In this document: positions 20,173 through 27,038 of the stretch, in pieces | Numbering within the stretch: the stretch's first letter is position 1 | Layout of the letters: each line of letters opens with the position of its first letter | Assembly (NCBI GenBank): GCA_041648305.1 | Contig: JBAZPI010000005.1 | Coordinates: forward strand, 1-30,031 | DNA: 30,031 bases | Reading direction: 5' to 3' | From: JABILX01 sp041648305 | GTDB lineage: Bacteria; Patescibacteriota; Gracilibacteria; UBA1369; LOWO2-01-FULL-3 | Notes under the pieces: generated by a model | Seen by the model: only the letters and a program-made list of their open reading frames with translations | What the model was told of the DNA's origin: nothing | The model's database searches: none | Program-made: the position numbers and the translations under genes

Positions 20173-21039
20173 ATGTATCTAAATGACATTAAAGGCAGCT
20201 TCCAAATTGAGGAGGCTGAAGGTGCTGTTGGGTGTTCTGAAGCTTGCGCGTTTTGTGGCGCTTATCCCGATTTTAGTCCTGAGTGCTTGCGCGTTCGGTC
20301 CATTACTCGAGATCAATTGGAACAAAATCTAAGGCGTTTTTCTTCTTTTCTTGCTCTTGTTGTTACTACTCCTCCGCGTACTGAACCTTTGCAGACCGAT
20401 GTTTTTGCTGATCTTGCCGAGATTGTAAATGTTCAAACGGATACGCGATCAAGCCTTGTGGCTATCAGTCATGGACTTCGCAGTAAAAATAAAATAATGG
20501 AGCAGAGGTTGGAAAGAATAATTGGATTAATGGAGGAGGGGGTGATTCCTTTATTTGTTTTATCTATGGATTTCGCGAGGAGTCGAGGAAAAATTGATCC
20601 TCAAAAAAATCTTGAGTCTTATATGGAAACTTTGATGATGCTGCAAACGGTTTTGAAGGTTGCTCGAGTTACGGTTTCTCTGCAAGCTGAAAGTCCTGAA
20701 GCTATGGTCAAAGTTGAAAAGATGTTTGCGGAGATATTGGATAGATTGGGTTGGACAGAGGAGGAAATGGCGTTATTAAATGTCGATAGAAGGGAAAGTT
20801 ATACTGCTTCCGGAAGGGCGGGTGTGGCTGGTGGGGCTACGGTGGCGAATAGTGCGGATTGCGACATAATTCCTGATGCCGGGTATTATGATTTGGTTAA
20901 GGCTGATTGGCCGAGGACTCATAAATTAAGAGGTATGATTGACATGAACGGAAGACTTTGGGCTCAAGAAAATCGTCCCGGAAAGGTGTATGGGGACAGT
21001 GTGGACAAAAGTAGGTGGGAGATGGTGGATGTTGGATAG
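20173..21039 (+). CDS. Short radical-SAM-like protein
   Basis: A 288-residue protein with a CSEACAFCG motif (Cys21, Cys25, Cys28), the CxxxCxxC pattern that binds the [4Fe-4S] cluster of radical SAM enzymes. About 50 residues later, VVTTPPRTEPLQTDVFADL sits where the GGEP-type motif is expected. The barrel-like middle follows (LVAISHGLRSK, VIPLFVLSMDFARSRG, VARVTVSLQAESPEAM). The C-terminal ~70 residues lack a second Cys cluster. The frame is open from 20092, but the upstream part is a low-quality Phe/Arg-rich sequence and the ATG at 20173 is preferred. It may be a degenerate or minimal member; substrate unknown. Confidence 0.68.
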   Translation: MYLNDIKGSFQIEEAEGAVGCSEACAFCGAYPDFSPECLRVRSITRDQLEQNLRRFSSFLALVVTTPPRTEPLQTDVFADLAEIVNVQTDTRSSLVAISHGLRSKNKIMEQRLERIIGLMEEGVIPLFVLSMDFARSRGKIDPQKNLESYMETLMMLQTVLKVARVTVSLQAESPEAMVKVEKMFAEILDRLGWTEEEMALLNVDRRESYTASGRAGVAGGATVANSADCDIIPDAGYYDLVKADWPRTHKLRGMIDMNGRLWAQENRPGKVYGDSVDKSRWEMVDVG

Positions 21040-21121
21040 ATCCTGTGGGGGCACGCTGAGAATTCAGGTTTTTGTAAGAAAAATGTTAGGAAAATTTAAG
21101 AAATTTGTAAGGTCCAGGTGG

Positions 21122-21127
21122 TATAAA
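21122..21127 (+). promoter_or_regulatory. -10-like TATAAA, leaderless type
   Basis: TATAAA ending 7 nt before the ATG at 21135. No well-spaced -35 is visible. Confidence 0.4.
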
Positions 21128-21134
21128 TGTTCTT

Positions 21135-21608
21135 ATGGACATTTATGCTTTTATAGACAGTCAGAATTTGAATTTATCCGTACAGTCTGCCGGTTGGAAA
21201 CTAGATTTTAGGAAGTTTATAGTTTTTTTGAGAGAGAAATATGGTGTTTCTAAATCATTTTTGTTTTTGGGGTATGTTGTAGGAAACGAAGAAATGTATG
21301 CGTTTTTACAGAGAATTGGATATGTGCTGATTTTTAAGCCTACTTTGAGATGTGCAGGCGGAAAAATTAAAGGAAATTGCGATGCTGAATTAGTTCTGCA
21401 CTGTATGATTGAGAAAGATAATTTTGCAAAAGCGATTATTGTTGCCGGGGATGGTGATTATCATTGTTTGATTGAATATTTGGAAGATCAGAATAAATTG
21501 TTTTTGGTTGGGATTCCGAACAGTAATTATTATTCGGCTTTATTGAGGAAATTCTCTAAATATTTTTTCTATATCGATAAATTGAGGGGCAAGCTTGCGT
21601 ATGAATAG
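21135..21608 (+). CDS. NYN-domain (LabA/DUF88-type) putative ribonuclease
   Basis: A 157-residue PIN-like NYN-domain protein. Acidic metal-site residues are in the expected places: AFIDSQNLN (Asp8, Asn11), KGNCDAELVLHCM (Asp83) and VAGDGDYHCLIEYL (Asp106, Asp108). The family includes single-strand RNA nucleases, so a metal-dependent RNase in the cytoplasm is likely. No extra C-terminal OST-HTH domain is fused. It begins about 95 nt after the radical-SAM-like gene, with its own -10-like box, and is followed by a candidate structured RNA and a terminator. Confidence 0.87.
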   Translation: MDIYAFIDSQNLNLSVQSAGWKLDFRKFIVFLREKYGVSKSFLFLGYVVGNEEMYAFLQRIGYVLIFKPTLRCAGGKIKGNCDAELVLHCMIEKDNFAKAIIVAGDGDYHCLIEYLEDQNKLFLVGIPNSNYYSALLRKFSKYFFYIDKLRGKLAYE

Positions 21609-21617
21609 ATAAATGAA

Positions 21618-21742
21618 AAGAGAGAGGTATAAGTTCGGGACCGACCCCTCACGTAACCTCTCATCGTGATAGTTTGATGGTAGAGGGTTTGAAATGAAAA
21701 ATCAATGTGATTTTAAAGGGCTCGCCTCAAGCGAGCCTTTTT
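21618..21742 (+). terminator. Structured 3' region ending in an intrinsic terminator (21718-21742)
   Basis: GGGCTCGC (21718-21725), a CTCAA loop, GCGAGCC (21731-21737) and TTTTT form a clear rho-independent terminator on the plus strand. Upstream, GAGAGGT pairs with ACCTCTC around an inner ~26-nt loop (about 21621-21660). The whole could be the 3' UTR of the NYN gene or a small RNA; I see no ORF. Confidence 0.75.
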
Positions 21743-21801
21743 GTGACAAGTTGTCCAGCCAACCGCGAACACTGAAATTGTATCAAAGAGGGTAAGTTTC
21801 T

Positions 21802-21996
21802 TCAATAAGGATTTGCTATTTTTACGATATTTGTTGCGGGTGCATCTTCGAAATATAGCTCTAATGCTTCTTTCAGATTTGTTTGTGCATCTTCTCTGGT
21901 CTTGCCGAAACTGGAAACTTCAACGTTCATGCATCTGGCAACGTAGTATTTGCCTTCCTTCCATATTAAGCTTTGGAGATTTATTTTTTTTTGCAT
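21802..21996 (-). CDS. HicB-like protein without a HicA partner
   Basis: A 64-residue protein matching the HicB antitoxin N-terminal fold: LIWKEGKYYVARCMNVEVSS then FGKTREDAQTNLKEALELYF, the G-x-T-x-E/D-A-x-x-N-(L/I)-x-E-A pattern. The DNA-binding C-terminal domain of longer HicB proteins is absent, and no HicA-like dsRNA-binding ORF is next to it on either side. TATACT (22008-22003 on this strand) ends 6 nt before the ATG. It may be a solo HicB, part of a scattered pair, or act in another role. Confidence 0.82.
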   Translation of the reverse strand: MQKKINLQSLIWKEGKYYVARCMNVEVSSFGKTREDAQTNLKEALELYFEDAPATNIVKIANPY

Positions 21997-22034
21997 GGCT
22001 GCAGTATAGCGTGAAATGAATAAAATTCATTTTT

Positions 22035-22898
22035 TTATATTTTAAGTTCTCTTTTTTCTGAAAAATTGGCGACCATGAAGCAGATGAATAAAACCAGTGG
22101 AATGATAATTATTAACGGTACGATGGATTGGATTTTATAGAAGTATGAAGCTGTTTTTATAAGGACTACGTGGAAGATGTATAAGAATAGAGAATGTTTC
22201 CCCAATACGGTCAGAAATTTATTTTTATCGAATATTTTTGCCGTAAGGAAGTATAGAGCTAATACTTGTAAAATAATTAAAATCTCGACAATTCCTGCGT
22301 GACCAATCACTAAAAAGGGGATTAATGCCGCAAGAATTACTACTATGAAAGTTTTATTGGATATCTTCTTTGATATGTTGTCCAAATCCAGATTTTTGCC
22401 TATCAAGTATCCGATTATTCCGTAGATCAAAAATGATAGATTGTAGGAATATATGTTTATCAGGTACAAGTAGGTGAGAGCGGAAAGAAGTGCCAGTGAT
22501 GTGATTAAAGCTGTTTTATAGTTTTTCACAATTTTGTTTAAGCCTATGCTTATGAAAGTCATGATGCTCATTGGCAATAGGATTTCGAATGAGATAATTC
22601 TTTGATCCCCGATTATCAATTGCGCGGGGGTGTAATCTTTTGAAATGAAATTCGGGATATTAAGGATGAGAAAAATTGCCGCTAATTTTATTCCGAGAAT
22701 TACTATCTTTTTACTTTTTCCTCCTAAAAATTTGCCTAGGATAACTCCTAAAAAGAGCATGAATCCTAGTGGTACCCAATAAAAATAATTTTGGTCGAAT
22801 TCTAGATTGGACAGGTTGACTATGAGATGGAAAATGACCATTCCGACTAGTAGAAGTCCTCTGAAGACGTCATATGATGTGATTCTTTCTCCTTTCAT
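22035..22898 (-). CDS. Acyltransferase-like polytopic membrane protein (HGSNAT/DUF1624-type)
   Basis: A 287-residue protein with about nine to ten membrane spans. The N-terminus RITSYDVFRGLLLVGMVIFH matches the start of heparan-alpha-glucosaminide N-acetyltransferase-like and related acyltransferases (D-x-x-R-G near the first span, then a His). It may transfer an acyl group across the membrane to an envelope sugar. A late LGKHSLFLYIFHVVLI segment also fits the acyltransferase 3 style. Assignment between these related families is uncertain. It begins 50 nt after the lipoprotein gene and is more AT-rich than most neighbours. Confidence 0.72.
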   Translation of the reverse strand: MKGERITSYDVFRGLLLVGMVIFHLIVNLSNLEFDQNYFYWVPLGFMLFLGVILGKFLGGKSKKIVILGIKLAAIFLILNIPNFISKDYTPAQLIIGDQRIISFEILLPMSIMTFISIGLNKIVKNYKTALITSLALLSALTYLYLINIYSYNLSFLIYGIIGYLIGKNLDLDNISKKISNKTFIVVILAALIPFLVIGHAGIVEILIILQVLALYFLTAKIFDKNKFLTVLGKHSLFLYIFHVVLIKTASYFYKIQSIVPLIIIIPLVLFICFMVANFSEKRELKI

Positions 22899-22948
22899 GG
22901 TTTGGAGGTGCCATTTAAGATTTGTCCGGCGGAACGACGGGTTTGAAG

Positions 22949-23506
22949 TTACGGCAAATAAACTGAACTCAATCTTGTAATTTTACCTGTTGGGCCTATT
23001 TCTATTGTGAATAAATTCCACCCGGCCATAAAAGCATCTGTTTGTGTCCAAAGGTTATAGAATCCTTCAAGGTCTATTTCTCTTATTTCATCTGCAGTAT
23101 AGACCTCTATTTTAGAGTTGCTGTCTATTTCCAATGTTTCCGTTTTTTTCTCTGGATTGCTGATGTAAAAGTTATTATTGAGACTTGGAGCACAATCGCC
23201 ATTAAAGACTTCCCCAATTGGACATTTTGTTTCTTCCATTGCAACTTCTATGGCTTTTCTGCCTCCGTACATTGTTGCTGTATCGATCTCAGCTTTGTAA
23301 GTGTCTCCTTCTTGAGATATTTGGTTAACATAAGCTACTGAAGTAGTCGAGGATGGAGAGTTTTCTTCAGATGGTAGTTGTGTCATAGCTTGATCTTCAA
23401 TAATTGGTGTCTCTTCCGGAGTCTTGTCTTGAGTTTTGTTGCAAGCAGTAAGAAGGATTGCTGCTAACGCAATAAGCAGACTGTTTTTTAAAAGTTTTTT
23501 GGCCAT
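22949..23506 (-). CDS. Lipoprotein, unknown function
   Basis: A 185-residue protein with a lipoprotein signal: basic MAKKLLKNS, hydrophobic core, and lipobox LTAC (Cys22). A Thr/Pro/Glu-rich linker follows (~23-55), then a compact domain with two Cys (ETKCPIGEVFNGDCAPS) that could be disulfide bonded, ending in TIEIGPTGKITRLSSVYLP. Probably anchored on the outer face of the membrane. No family recognised. It lies just downstream of the tRNA-Cys cluster and upstream of the acyltransferase-like gene on the same strand. Confidence 0.82.
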   Translation of the reverse strand: MAKKLLKNSLLIALAAILLTACNKTQDKTPEETPIIEDQAMTQLPSEENSPSSTTSVAYVNQISQEGDTYKAEIDTATMYGGRKAIEVAMEETKCPIGEVFNGDCAPSLNNNFYISNPEKKTETLEIDSNSKIEVYTADEIREIDLEGFYNLWTQTDAFMAGWNLFTIEIGPTGKITRLSSVYLP

Positions 23507-23535
23507 AGAGTTTTAGTAGTTAATGTATTAGGAGT

Positions 23536-23554
23536 GCCCGTCTGAAGGCCGGGC
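23536..23554. repeat. Hairpin repeat, copy 1
   Basis: GCCCGTCTGAAGGCCGGGC: a 5-bp stem GCCCG/CGGGC around a 9-nt loop. It is adjacent to the end of the partial tRNA-Cys copy. Two near-identical copies replace part of tRNA-Cys at 23578-23596 and 23992-24009. Confidence 0.75.
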
Positions 23555-23557
23555 TGT

Positions 23558-23606
23558 TGGAGGCGCCATCCAGATTCGCCCGTCTGAAGGCCGGGTTGCA
23601 AATCGC
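23558..23606 (-). pseudogene. Partial tRNA-Cys copy (3' part) with hairpin replacement
   Basis: On the minus strand this runs from the anticodon loop (GCGATTTGCAA) to the end (GGCGCC, T, CCA). The anticodon 3' strand, variable loop and T-arm 5' strand are replaced by the 19-nt hairpin at 23578-23596. It cannot fold as a tRNA. It starts about 25 nt after the intact tRNA-Cys. Confidence 0.8.
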
Positions 23607-23631
23607 TGAGCGGCAATAAATTGTAATTTTT

Positions 23632-23707
23632 TGGAGGCGCCATCCAGATTCGAACTGGAGAATAACGGTTTTGCAAACCGCTGCCTTAACCACTTGGCCA
23701 TGGCGCC
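23632..23707 (-). tRNA. tRNA-Cys (anticodon GCA)
   Basis: Complete 76-nt cloverleaf on the minus strand. Acceptor GGCGCCA pairs with TGGCGCC, the D stem is GCC/GGC, the anticodon stem GCGGT/ACCGT holds the loop TTGCAAA (anticodon GCA), and the T arm is TCCAG-TTCGAAT-CTGGA. Discriminator T and CCA are encoded. It starts 16 nt after the GIY-YIG stop codon. Confidence 0.96.
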
Positions 23708-23723
23708 TTAGTCCTGCTTATTT

Positions 23724-23966
23724 TCAAGTATTTTTTTTTAGCTCCCTTCTTCCCTGTCGAGTTTTGAAAAATTTTTCTTTTTTTCTTGCTTCGACTGAAG
23801 AAGAGAATGTCTCAGTATATATCAGTTTTAAAGGACGTCTATTACGTGTTGATTGTACTCTACCTTCGTTATGTTCAATCAGTCTTCTCTCTAAATCTTT
23901 TGTATACCCTGTGTAATGTTTTTGATCTTTTTCACTTTCTAAGATGTAAACTTGGAACCTAGTCAT
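23724..23966 (-). CDS. Small GIY-YIG endonuclease between tRNA-Cys copies
   Basis: An 80-residue free-standing GIY-YIG domain. The GIY strand is QVYILES (residues 5-11), the YIG strand HYTGYTKD (17-24), catalytic Arg is at 27/28 (LERRL), EHN follows, and the late Glu is in EARKKEKFFK (Glu64). Single-strand-break chemistry is expected, but the target is unknown. The ATG at 23966 is 11 nt after the degenerate tRNA-Cys, and the stop is 16 nt before the intact tRNA-Cys. The open frame continues upstream into the tRNA copy, but the ATG gives the usual family N-terminus. Similar short GIY-YIG ORFs are often called UvrC-like; this one lacks all other UvrC domains. Confidence 0.88.
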   Translation of the reverse strand: MTRFQVYILESEKDQKHYTGYTKDLERRLIEHNEGRVQSTRNRRPLKLIYTETFSSSVEARKKEKFFKTRQGRRELKKNT

Positions 23967-23976
23967 TTTATTTGTT

Positions 23977-24045
23977 GCGCCATCCAGATTCGCCCGTCTA
24001 AAGCCGGGTTGCAAACCGCTGCCTTAACCACTTGGCCATGGCGCC
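23977..24045 (-). pseudogene. Degenerate tRNA-Cys copy with hairpin replacement
   Basis: The 5' part, from GGCGCCATG through the D arm to the anticodon loop TTTGCAA, matches the intact tRNA-Cys. The next ~19 nt are replaced by the hairpin repeat (23992-24009), then GAATCTGGATGGCGC returns to tRNA sequence. The last acceptor base, discriminator and CCA are lost. It lies between a lipoprotein stop and the GIY-YIG start. Confidence 0.82.
23992..24009. repeat. Hairpin repeat, copy 3, inside degenerate tRNA-Cys
   Basis: GCCCGTCTAAAGCCGGGT, one base shorter than and with two changes from copies 1 and 2. Stem CCCG/CGGG kept. Copy 2 is at 23578-23596 inside the other partial tRNA-Cys, at exactly the same junctions. 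Confidence 0.75.
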
Positions 24046-24056
24046 TTGAACGGTTT

Positions 24057-24656
24057 TTATTTAAGCGTGAAGGATCTTAACATTTCGTCCAGCATCATTA
24101 CAACACTTTGTTCTTCGTTGGGTAGCGATGCTGCCGTGATGATTATTCCGTAGCCGTTTCTTGCGATGCAAAGTTGCTTGAATTCAACGAGACTTTCTGT
24201 GATTGTTTTTCGTCCTTGGAATGTGACTATGAATGATTTTTCTCCTGTTAATTCGTCTCCGAGCGTGTAGGCTTCGCGACTTAGTTCGTTGAAGCTTACC
24301 AAGTTGTATTTCTCCGTATTAAGTGTCTGTAGGGCGAAATCCTCTGAAGTCGTTCCGGCTGTGATGTTCGCTTGGGAGATGTTTAAATTTGCTGTGAATA
24401 TATCGTTTTTTAAATTATTGCGGAAAGCTACGACGGTTGAAGCGGGAACATTCGACGGGAAGTCCGAAGTGCTTAAAATTTCCCAGTCTTTTGGGTGAAT
24501 AACCGAAAAGTCTGAATGATCGTATTTCGAATACGCTGGTGATGTGGTATCGACTGGTGTTTCTTCGTCTGTTGACCCACCAAAACAGGCCGTGAAACCA
24601 ACGAGGCTGAATAGAGATATCAATAATATCGATGCGATCTTGCTTATTTTTTTCAT
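24057..24656 (-). CDS. Lipoprotein with PsbP-like/DUF1795-type domain
   Basis: A 199-residue protein with a lipoprotein signal (MKKISK, hydrophobic core, lipobox FTAC, Cys24), a Thr/Asp/Pro linker, then a domain beginning DHSDFSVIHPKDWEILSTSD, the (F/Y)-S-(I/V)-x-x-P-x-x-W pattern typical of PsbP-like and DUF1795 proteins. It ends MLDEMLRSFTLK, also typical (final helix then a strand). Membrane-anchored on the outside; molecular role not known for most members. It starts 2 nt after the McsA-like stop, so the two form an operon. The start lacks a Shine-Dalgarno motif. Confidence 0.82.
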   Translation of the reverse strand: MKKISKIASILLISLFSLVGFTACFGGSTDEETPVDTTSPAYSKYDHSDFSVIHPKDWEILSTSDFPSNVPASTVVAFRNNLKNDIFTANLNISQANITAGTTSEDFALQTLNTEKYNLVSFNELSREAYTLGDELTGEKSFIVTFQGRKTITESLVEFKQLCIARNGYGIIITAASLPNEEQSVVMMLDEMLRSFTLK

Positions 24657-24658
24657 AA

Positions 24659-25105
24659 TTATTGGTTAATTATTTTTTCCGCTTCTTTTTGTAGTCTATC
24701 ACGTTTTTTCTTAATTTCAGCGGCTTTTAGGTAATCTTGGAGCATCACGGCGATACCTTCTTCCTGTTTTAGATTGTCGATTCGGATTTTTAATTCCTTG
24801 AGTTGTTCTTCTTTTGGGTTTACTTGAGCAACTGGCTTTTGCGCGGTCGGCTTTTTTGCAACCTGTTTTGGCTGGGTTGTTTTCCCGGCCGGTGCCGAGG
24901 TCGGCGCTGGGACTGAGACAAGCCTGAGTTTTGGCATTAGGAATGGGTCGAGACTGAAAAATGAATTCAGAAATTGTTCTTTTTTGCTCAAGATTTGGTT
25001 GGCGCACATCGAGCAAAGATCGAAATGAATTGTTTTGTTATTTACAACCTCTGTGTACGAGACGGAGGCTGTATTTTTTTTACATCTGTCGCATTTTTTT
25101 GTCAT
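24659..25105 (-). CDS. McsA-like zinc-finger and UVR-type helix protein
   Basis: A 148-residue protein. The N-terminus has two CxxC pairs (Cys5, Cys8, Cys31, Cys34) as in the zinc module of McsA, the activator of the McsB arginine kinase in Firmicutes. A Pro/Ala/Lys-rich linker (~65-95) follows, then a coiled-coil region (~98-148) with KIRIDNLKQEEGIAVMLQDY and LKAAEIKKKRDRLQ, close to the UVR motif that McsA shares with UvrB/UvrC. McsB and CtsR are not in the window. The frame is open upstream, but the ATG at 25105 starts directly at the zinc module, and TATAAT (25138-25133 on this strand) lies upstream of it. Confidence 0.82.
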   Translation of the reverse strand: MTKKCDRCKKNTASVSYTEVVNNKTIHFDLCSMCANQILSKKEQFLNSFFSLDPFLMPKLRLVSVPAPTSAPAGKTTQPKQVAKKPTAQKPVAQVNPKEEQLKELKIRIDNLKQEEGIAVMLQDYLKAAEIKKKRDRLQKEAEKIINQ

Positions 25106-25132
25106 AGTTTTTGGTTTTAATGGACGGTCGAT

Positions 25133-25138
25133 ATTATA
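25133..25138 (-). promoter_or_regulatory. -10 box TATAAT of the McsA-like/lipoprotein operon
   Basis: A perfect TATAAT on the minus strand, 27 nt before the ATG at 25105. It rules out the longer upstream frame as the start, because that frame would begin before the promoter. Confidence 0.5.
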
Positions 25139-25228
25139 ACCCAAGTGGTGGAAATTTTTAAATTCAATTGCAAAAGGAAAAAAAATCATTACCATGTGGG
25201 GCGTTTTTGACTTTTAAAAGATTTTGTT

Positions 25229-26146
25229 ATGAGAATTGGGATCTTATCGTTCAAAGCAATTTCAAAGAAGGCTTCTCCGGAAGAAATTCGTTTGAAAAAT
25301 GTTGCGAAAGAGATGGGCCATACCGCTAGGATATTTCGTTCAGGCCGATGTCAGCTGGTTTATGACGCGACTGCTCGCAGACTACTATATGATGGGAGGC
25401 CTTTTCCCAGGTACGATGTAATAATCACTCGTCCGTCGATTCTGCGCGATGTGGATTTGAATATTTCGATGATTAAACAGATGGAAATGATGGGGATTCC
25501 GGTTTTTAATCGTTATACTTCTATTATAAGAGCGAAAAATAAATTGAAGTCCATGCAGTTGATGGATCACTATAATATCCCGATTCCGAAGACTATTATT
25601 ATCAGATCTTCTAAATTTTTGGATTTGGCTGTGGAAGCTGTCGGCGGTGTGCCGGTGATTTTGAAAACTCCGTTTGGTTCGTATGGTGCCGGTGTGACTA
25701 TTGTTGAGAGTAAAAGGGGACTTAAATCTGTTTTGGATTGGGAAAATACGAATATGTATATGATCCAGGAATTCGTTAAGTATTCGCGAGGGAAAGATAT
25801 CCGTGTTTTTGTCATAGGTGGGAAGGTTGTTGGCACGATGATGAGGAGTGCGAGAAGGGGAGAGTTTAGGTCGAATATTGAATTGGGTGGGAAAGGTAGT
25901 CCTGTTGAAATTACCGAAGAGGAGAAAGAGATTTCTTTGAGGGCTGTTCAGGCTTTGGATCTTGAGTATGCCGGTGTGGATCTTCTAAGGAGTAAAAGCG
26001 GACCTGTCGTTTTGGAAGTTAATTCCAATCCGGGATTCAAAGCTTTGGAATCATCAACCGGGGTTGATATTGCAAATTCTATTGTCGAATATGCCGTTGA
26101 ATACGCGAAGAGCAATGCTCCGATGTTTGATACTAATGGCGATTAA
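25229..26146 (+). CDS. RimK-family ATP-grasp ligase
   Basis: A 305-residue ATP-grasp enzyme of the RimK type, which ligates an amino acid (glutamate in RimK) to a carboxylate on a protein or small molecule using ATP. The N-terminal pre-ATP-grasp domain (1-100) includes YDVIITRPSI. The ATP-binding part shows NKLKSMQLMDHYNIPIPKT, VILKTPFGSYGAGV (Lys and Gly-rich loop), MIQEFVKYSRGKDIRVFVIGG, and metal-binding DLLRSKSGPVVLEVNSNPGF (Glu and Asn). The ribosomal protein S6 tail, a cofactor, or another peptide could be the acceptor. Its TAA stop overlaps the left end of the 130-bp inverted-repeat element. Confidence 0.9.
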   Translation: MRIGILSFKAISKKASPEEIRLKNVAKEMGHTARIFRSGRCQLVYDATARRLLYDGRPFPRYDVIITRPSILRDVDLNISMIKQMEMMGIPVFNRYTSIIRAKNKLKSMQLMDHYNIPIPKTIIIRSSKFLDLAVEAVGGVPVILKTPFGSYGAGVTIVESKRGLKSVLDWENTNMYMIQEFVKYSRGKDIRVFVIGGKVVGTMMRSARRGEFRSNIELGGKGSPVEITEEEKEISLRAVQALDLEYAGVDLLRSKSGPVVLEVNSNPGFKALESSTGVDIANSIVEYAVEYAKSNAPMFDTNGD

Positions 26147-26273
26147 GGAACCTCTGAAAAACGTGTTCTGCTTCGTCAACTTCGTCGCTCCCTACTTGCC
26201 GTACCCCAGATGGTACGGTTCGGTCGGGAGTTCCTCGTTTCCTTGCATTACATCGTTTTTCAGAGGTTCCTTA
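26144..26273. mobile_element. 130-bp inverted-repeat element between the RimK-like gene and clpP
   Basis: Perfect 20-bp terminal inverted repeats, TAAGGAACCTCTGAAAAACG (26144-26163) and its complement (26254-26273), enclose a nested hairpin: CTCCC/GGGAG outside and CCGTACC/GGTACGG (about 26199-26218) inside. It is too short to encode a transposase, so a MITE or a remnant IS end pair is likely. Its left end supplies the stop codon of the RimK-like gene. It lacks a T-run suitable for an intrinsic terminator, and no clear target duplication is visible. Confidence 0.7.
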
Positions 26274-26285
26274 GGACATCGGTTT

Positions 26286-26903
26286 CTAGCGATTTTTGAC
26301 GATTTTATCTACCAATCCGTATTTGACTGCGTCTTCTGCAGGCAGGAAATTATCTCTGTCTGTGTCTTTTTCAATTTTTTCGAGTTTTTGGCCTGTGTGT
26401 TTGGCCAAGATATCATTCAGGCGGTCTTTGGTTTTGATAATATGGTCGGCGTGAATTCTGATATCAGAAGCCTGGCCCTCTGTGCCACCGAGCGGCTGAT
26501 GAATCATGACTTCAGCATTCGGGAGAATAAATCTTTTGCCTTTTGCTCCTCCTGCCAAAAGTAAAGCTGCCATTGAAGCCGCCATTCCCAAACATACAGT
26601 TGAAACGTCCGGTTTGATGTATTGCATTGTGTCGTATATAGCGAGACCTGCTGTCACATGTCCGCCAGGGCTGTGTATATACAGGGTGATGTCTTTAGTT
26701 GAACTTTCATTTTCGAGAAATAATAGCTGGGCTATGACTGTATTTGCTACTGCATCGTCGATTGCCGATCCCAAAAAGATGATGCGTTCTTTTAGTAGGC
26801 GAGAGTATATGTCATACGCGCGTTCGCCCAATGCTGTTTTCTCGATGACTGTTGGGATTAGGATTGAATTTCCTTTTTCTCTGATATGTGTAGAGTGTTT
26901 CAT
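26286..26903 (-). CDS. clpP: ATP-dependent Clp protease proteolytic subunit
   Basis: A 205-residue ClpP, the serine peptidase that forms a tetradecamer and degrades proteins delivered by ClpX/ClpA-type ATPases. The catalytic triad is complete: Ser110 in GMAASMA, His135 in VMIHQPLGG, and Asp184 in TDRDNF, with the family's spacing (25 and 49). The substrate-channel strand ITLYIHSPGG (72-81) and the processing-site-type N-terminal IPTVIEKTALGERAYDIYSRLL (16-37) are normal. No ClpX or trigger factor gene is adjacent. Upstream on this strand is an AT-rich stretch with a TTGACC. Confidence 0.96.
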   Translation of the reverse strand: MKHSTHIREKGNSILIPTVIEKTALGERAYDIYSRLLKERIIFLGSAIDDAVANTVIAQLLFLENESSTKDITLYIHSPGGHVTAGLAIYDTMQYIKPDVSTVCLGMAASMAALLLAGGAKGKRFILPNAEVMIHQPLGGTEGQASDIRIHADHIIKTKDRLNDILAKHTGQKLEKIEKDTDRDNFLPAEDAVKYGLVDKIVKNR

Positions 26904-27038
26904 TTTATAATTTTTGTTAAATGGTCAATTTCTTAATGGATTTTAACATATTTTTAGGGAAGTTTCATCTGCAAGGGGTTGACGTATGTGGGTAAGCTGA
27001 TATAGTTTGGCCTGTTTTATTCTCTAAACAATGAAAAT

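Noticed and set aside
26064..26564. Plus-strand ORF across the 130-bp element and the clpP 3' region
   Set aside because: It overlaps the RimK-like gene in another frame and lies antisense to clpP, with no domain signal.
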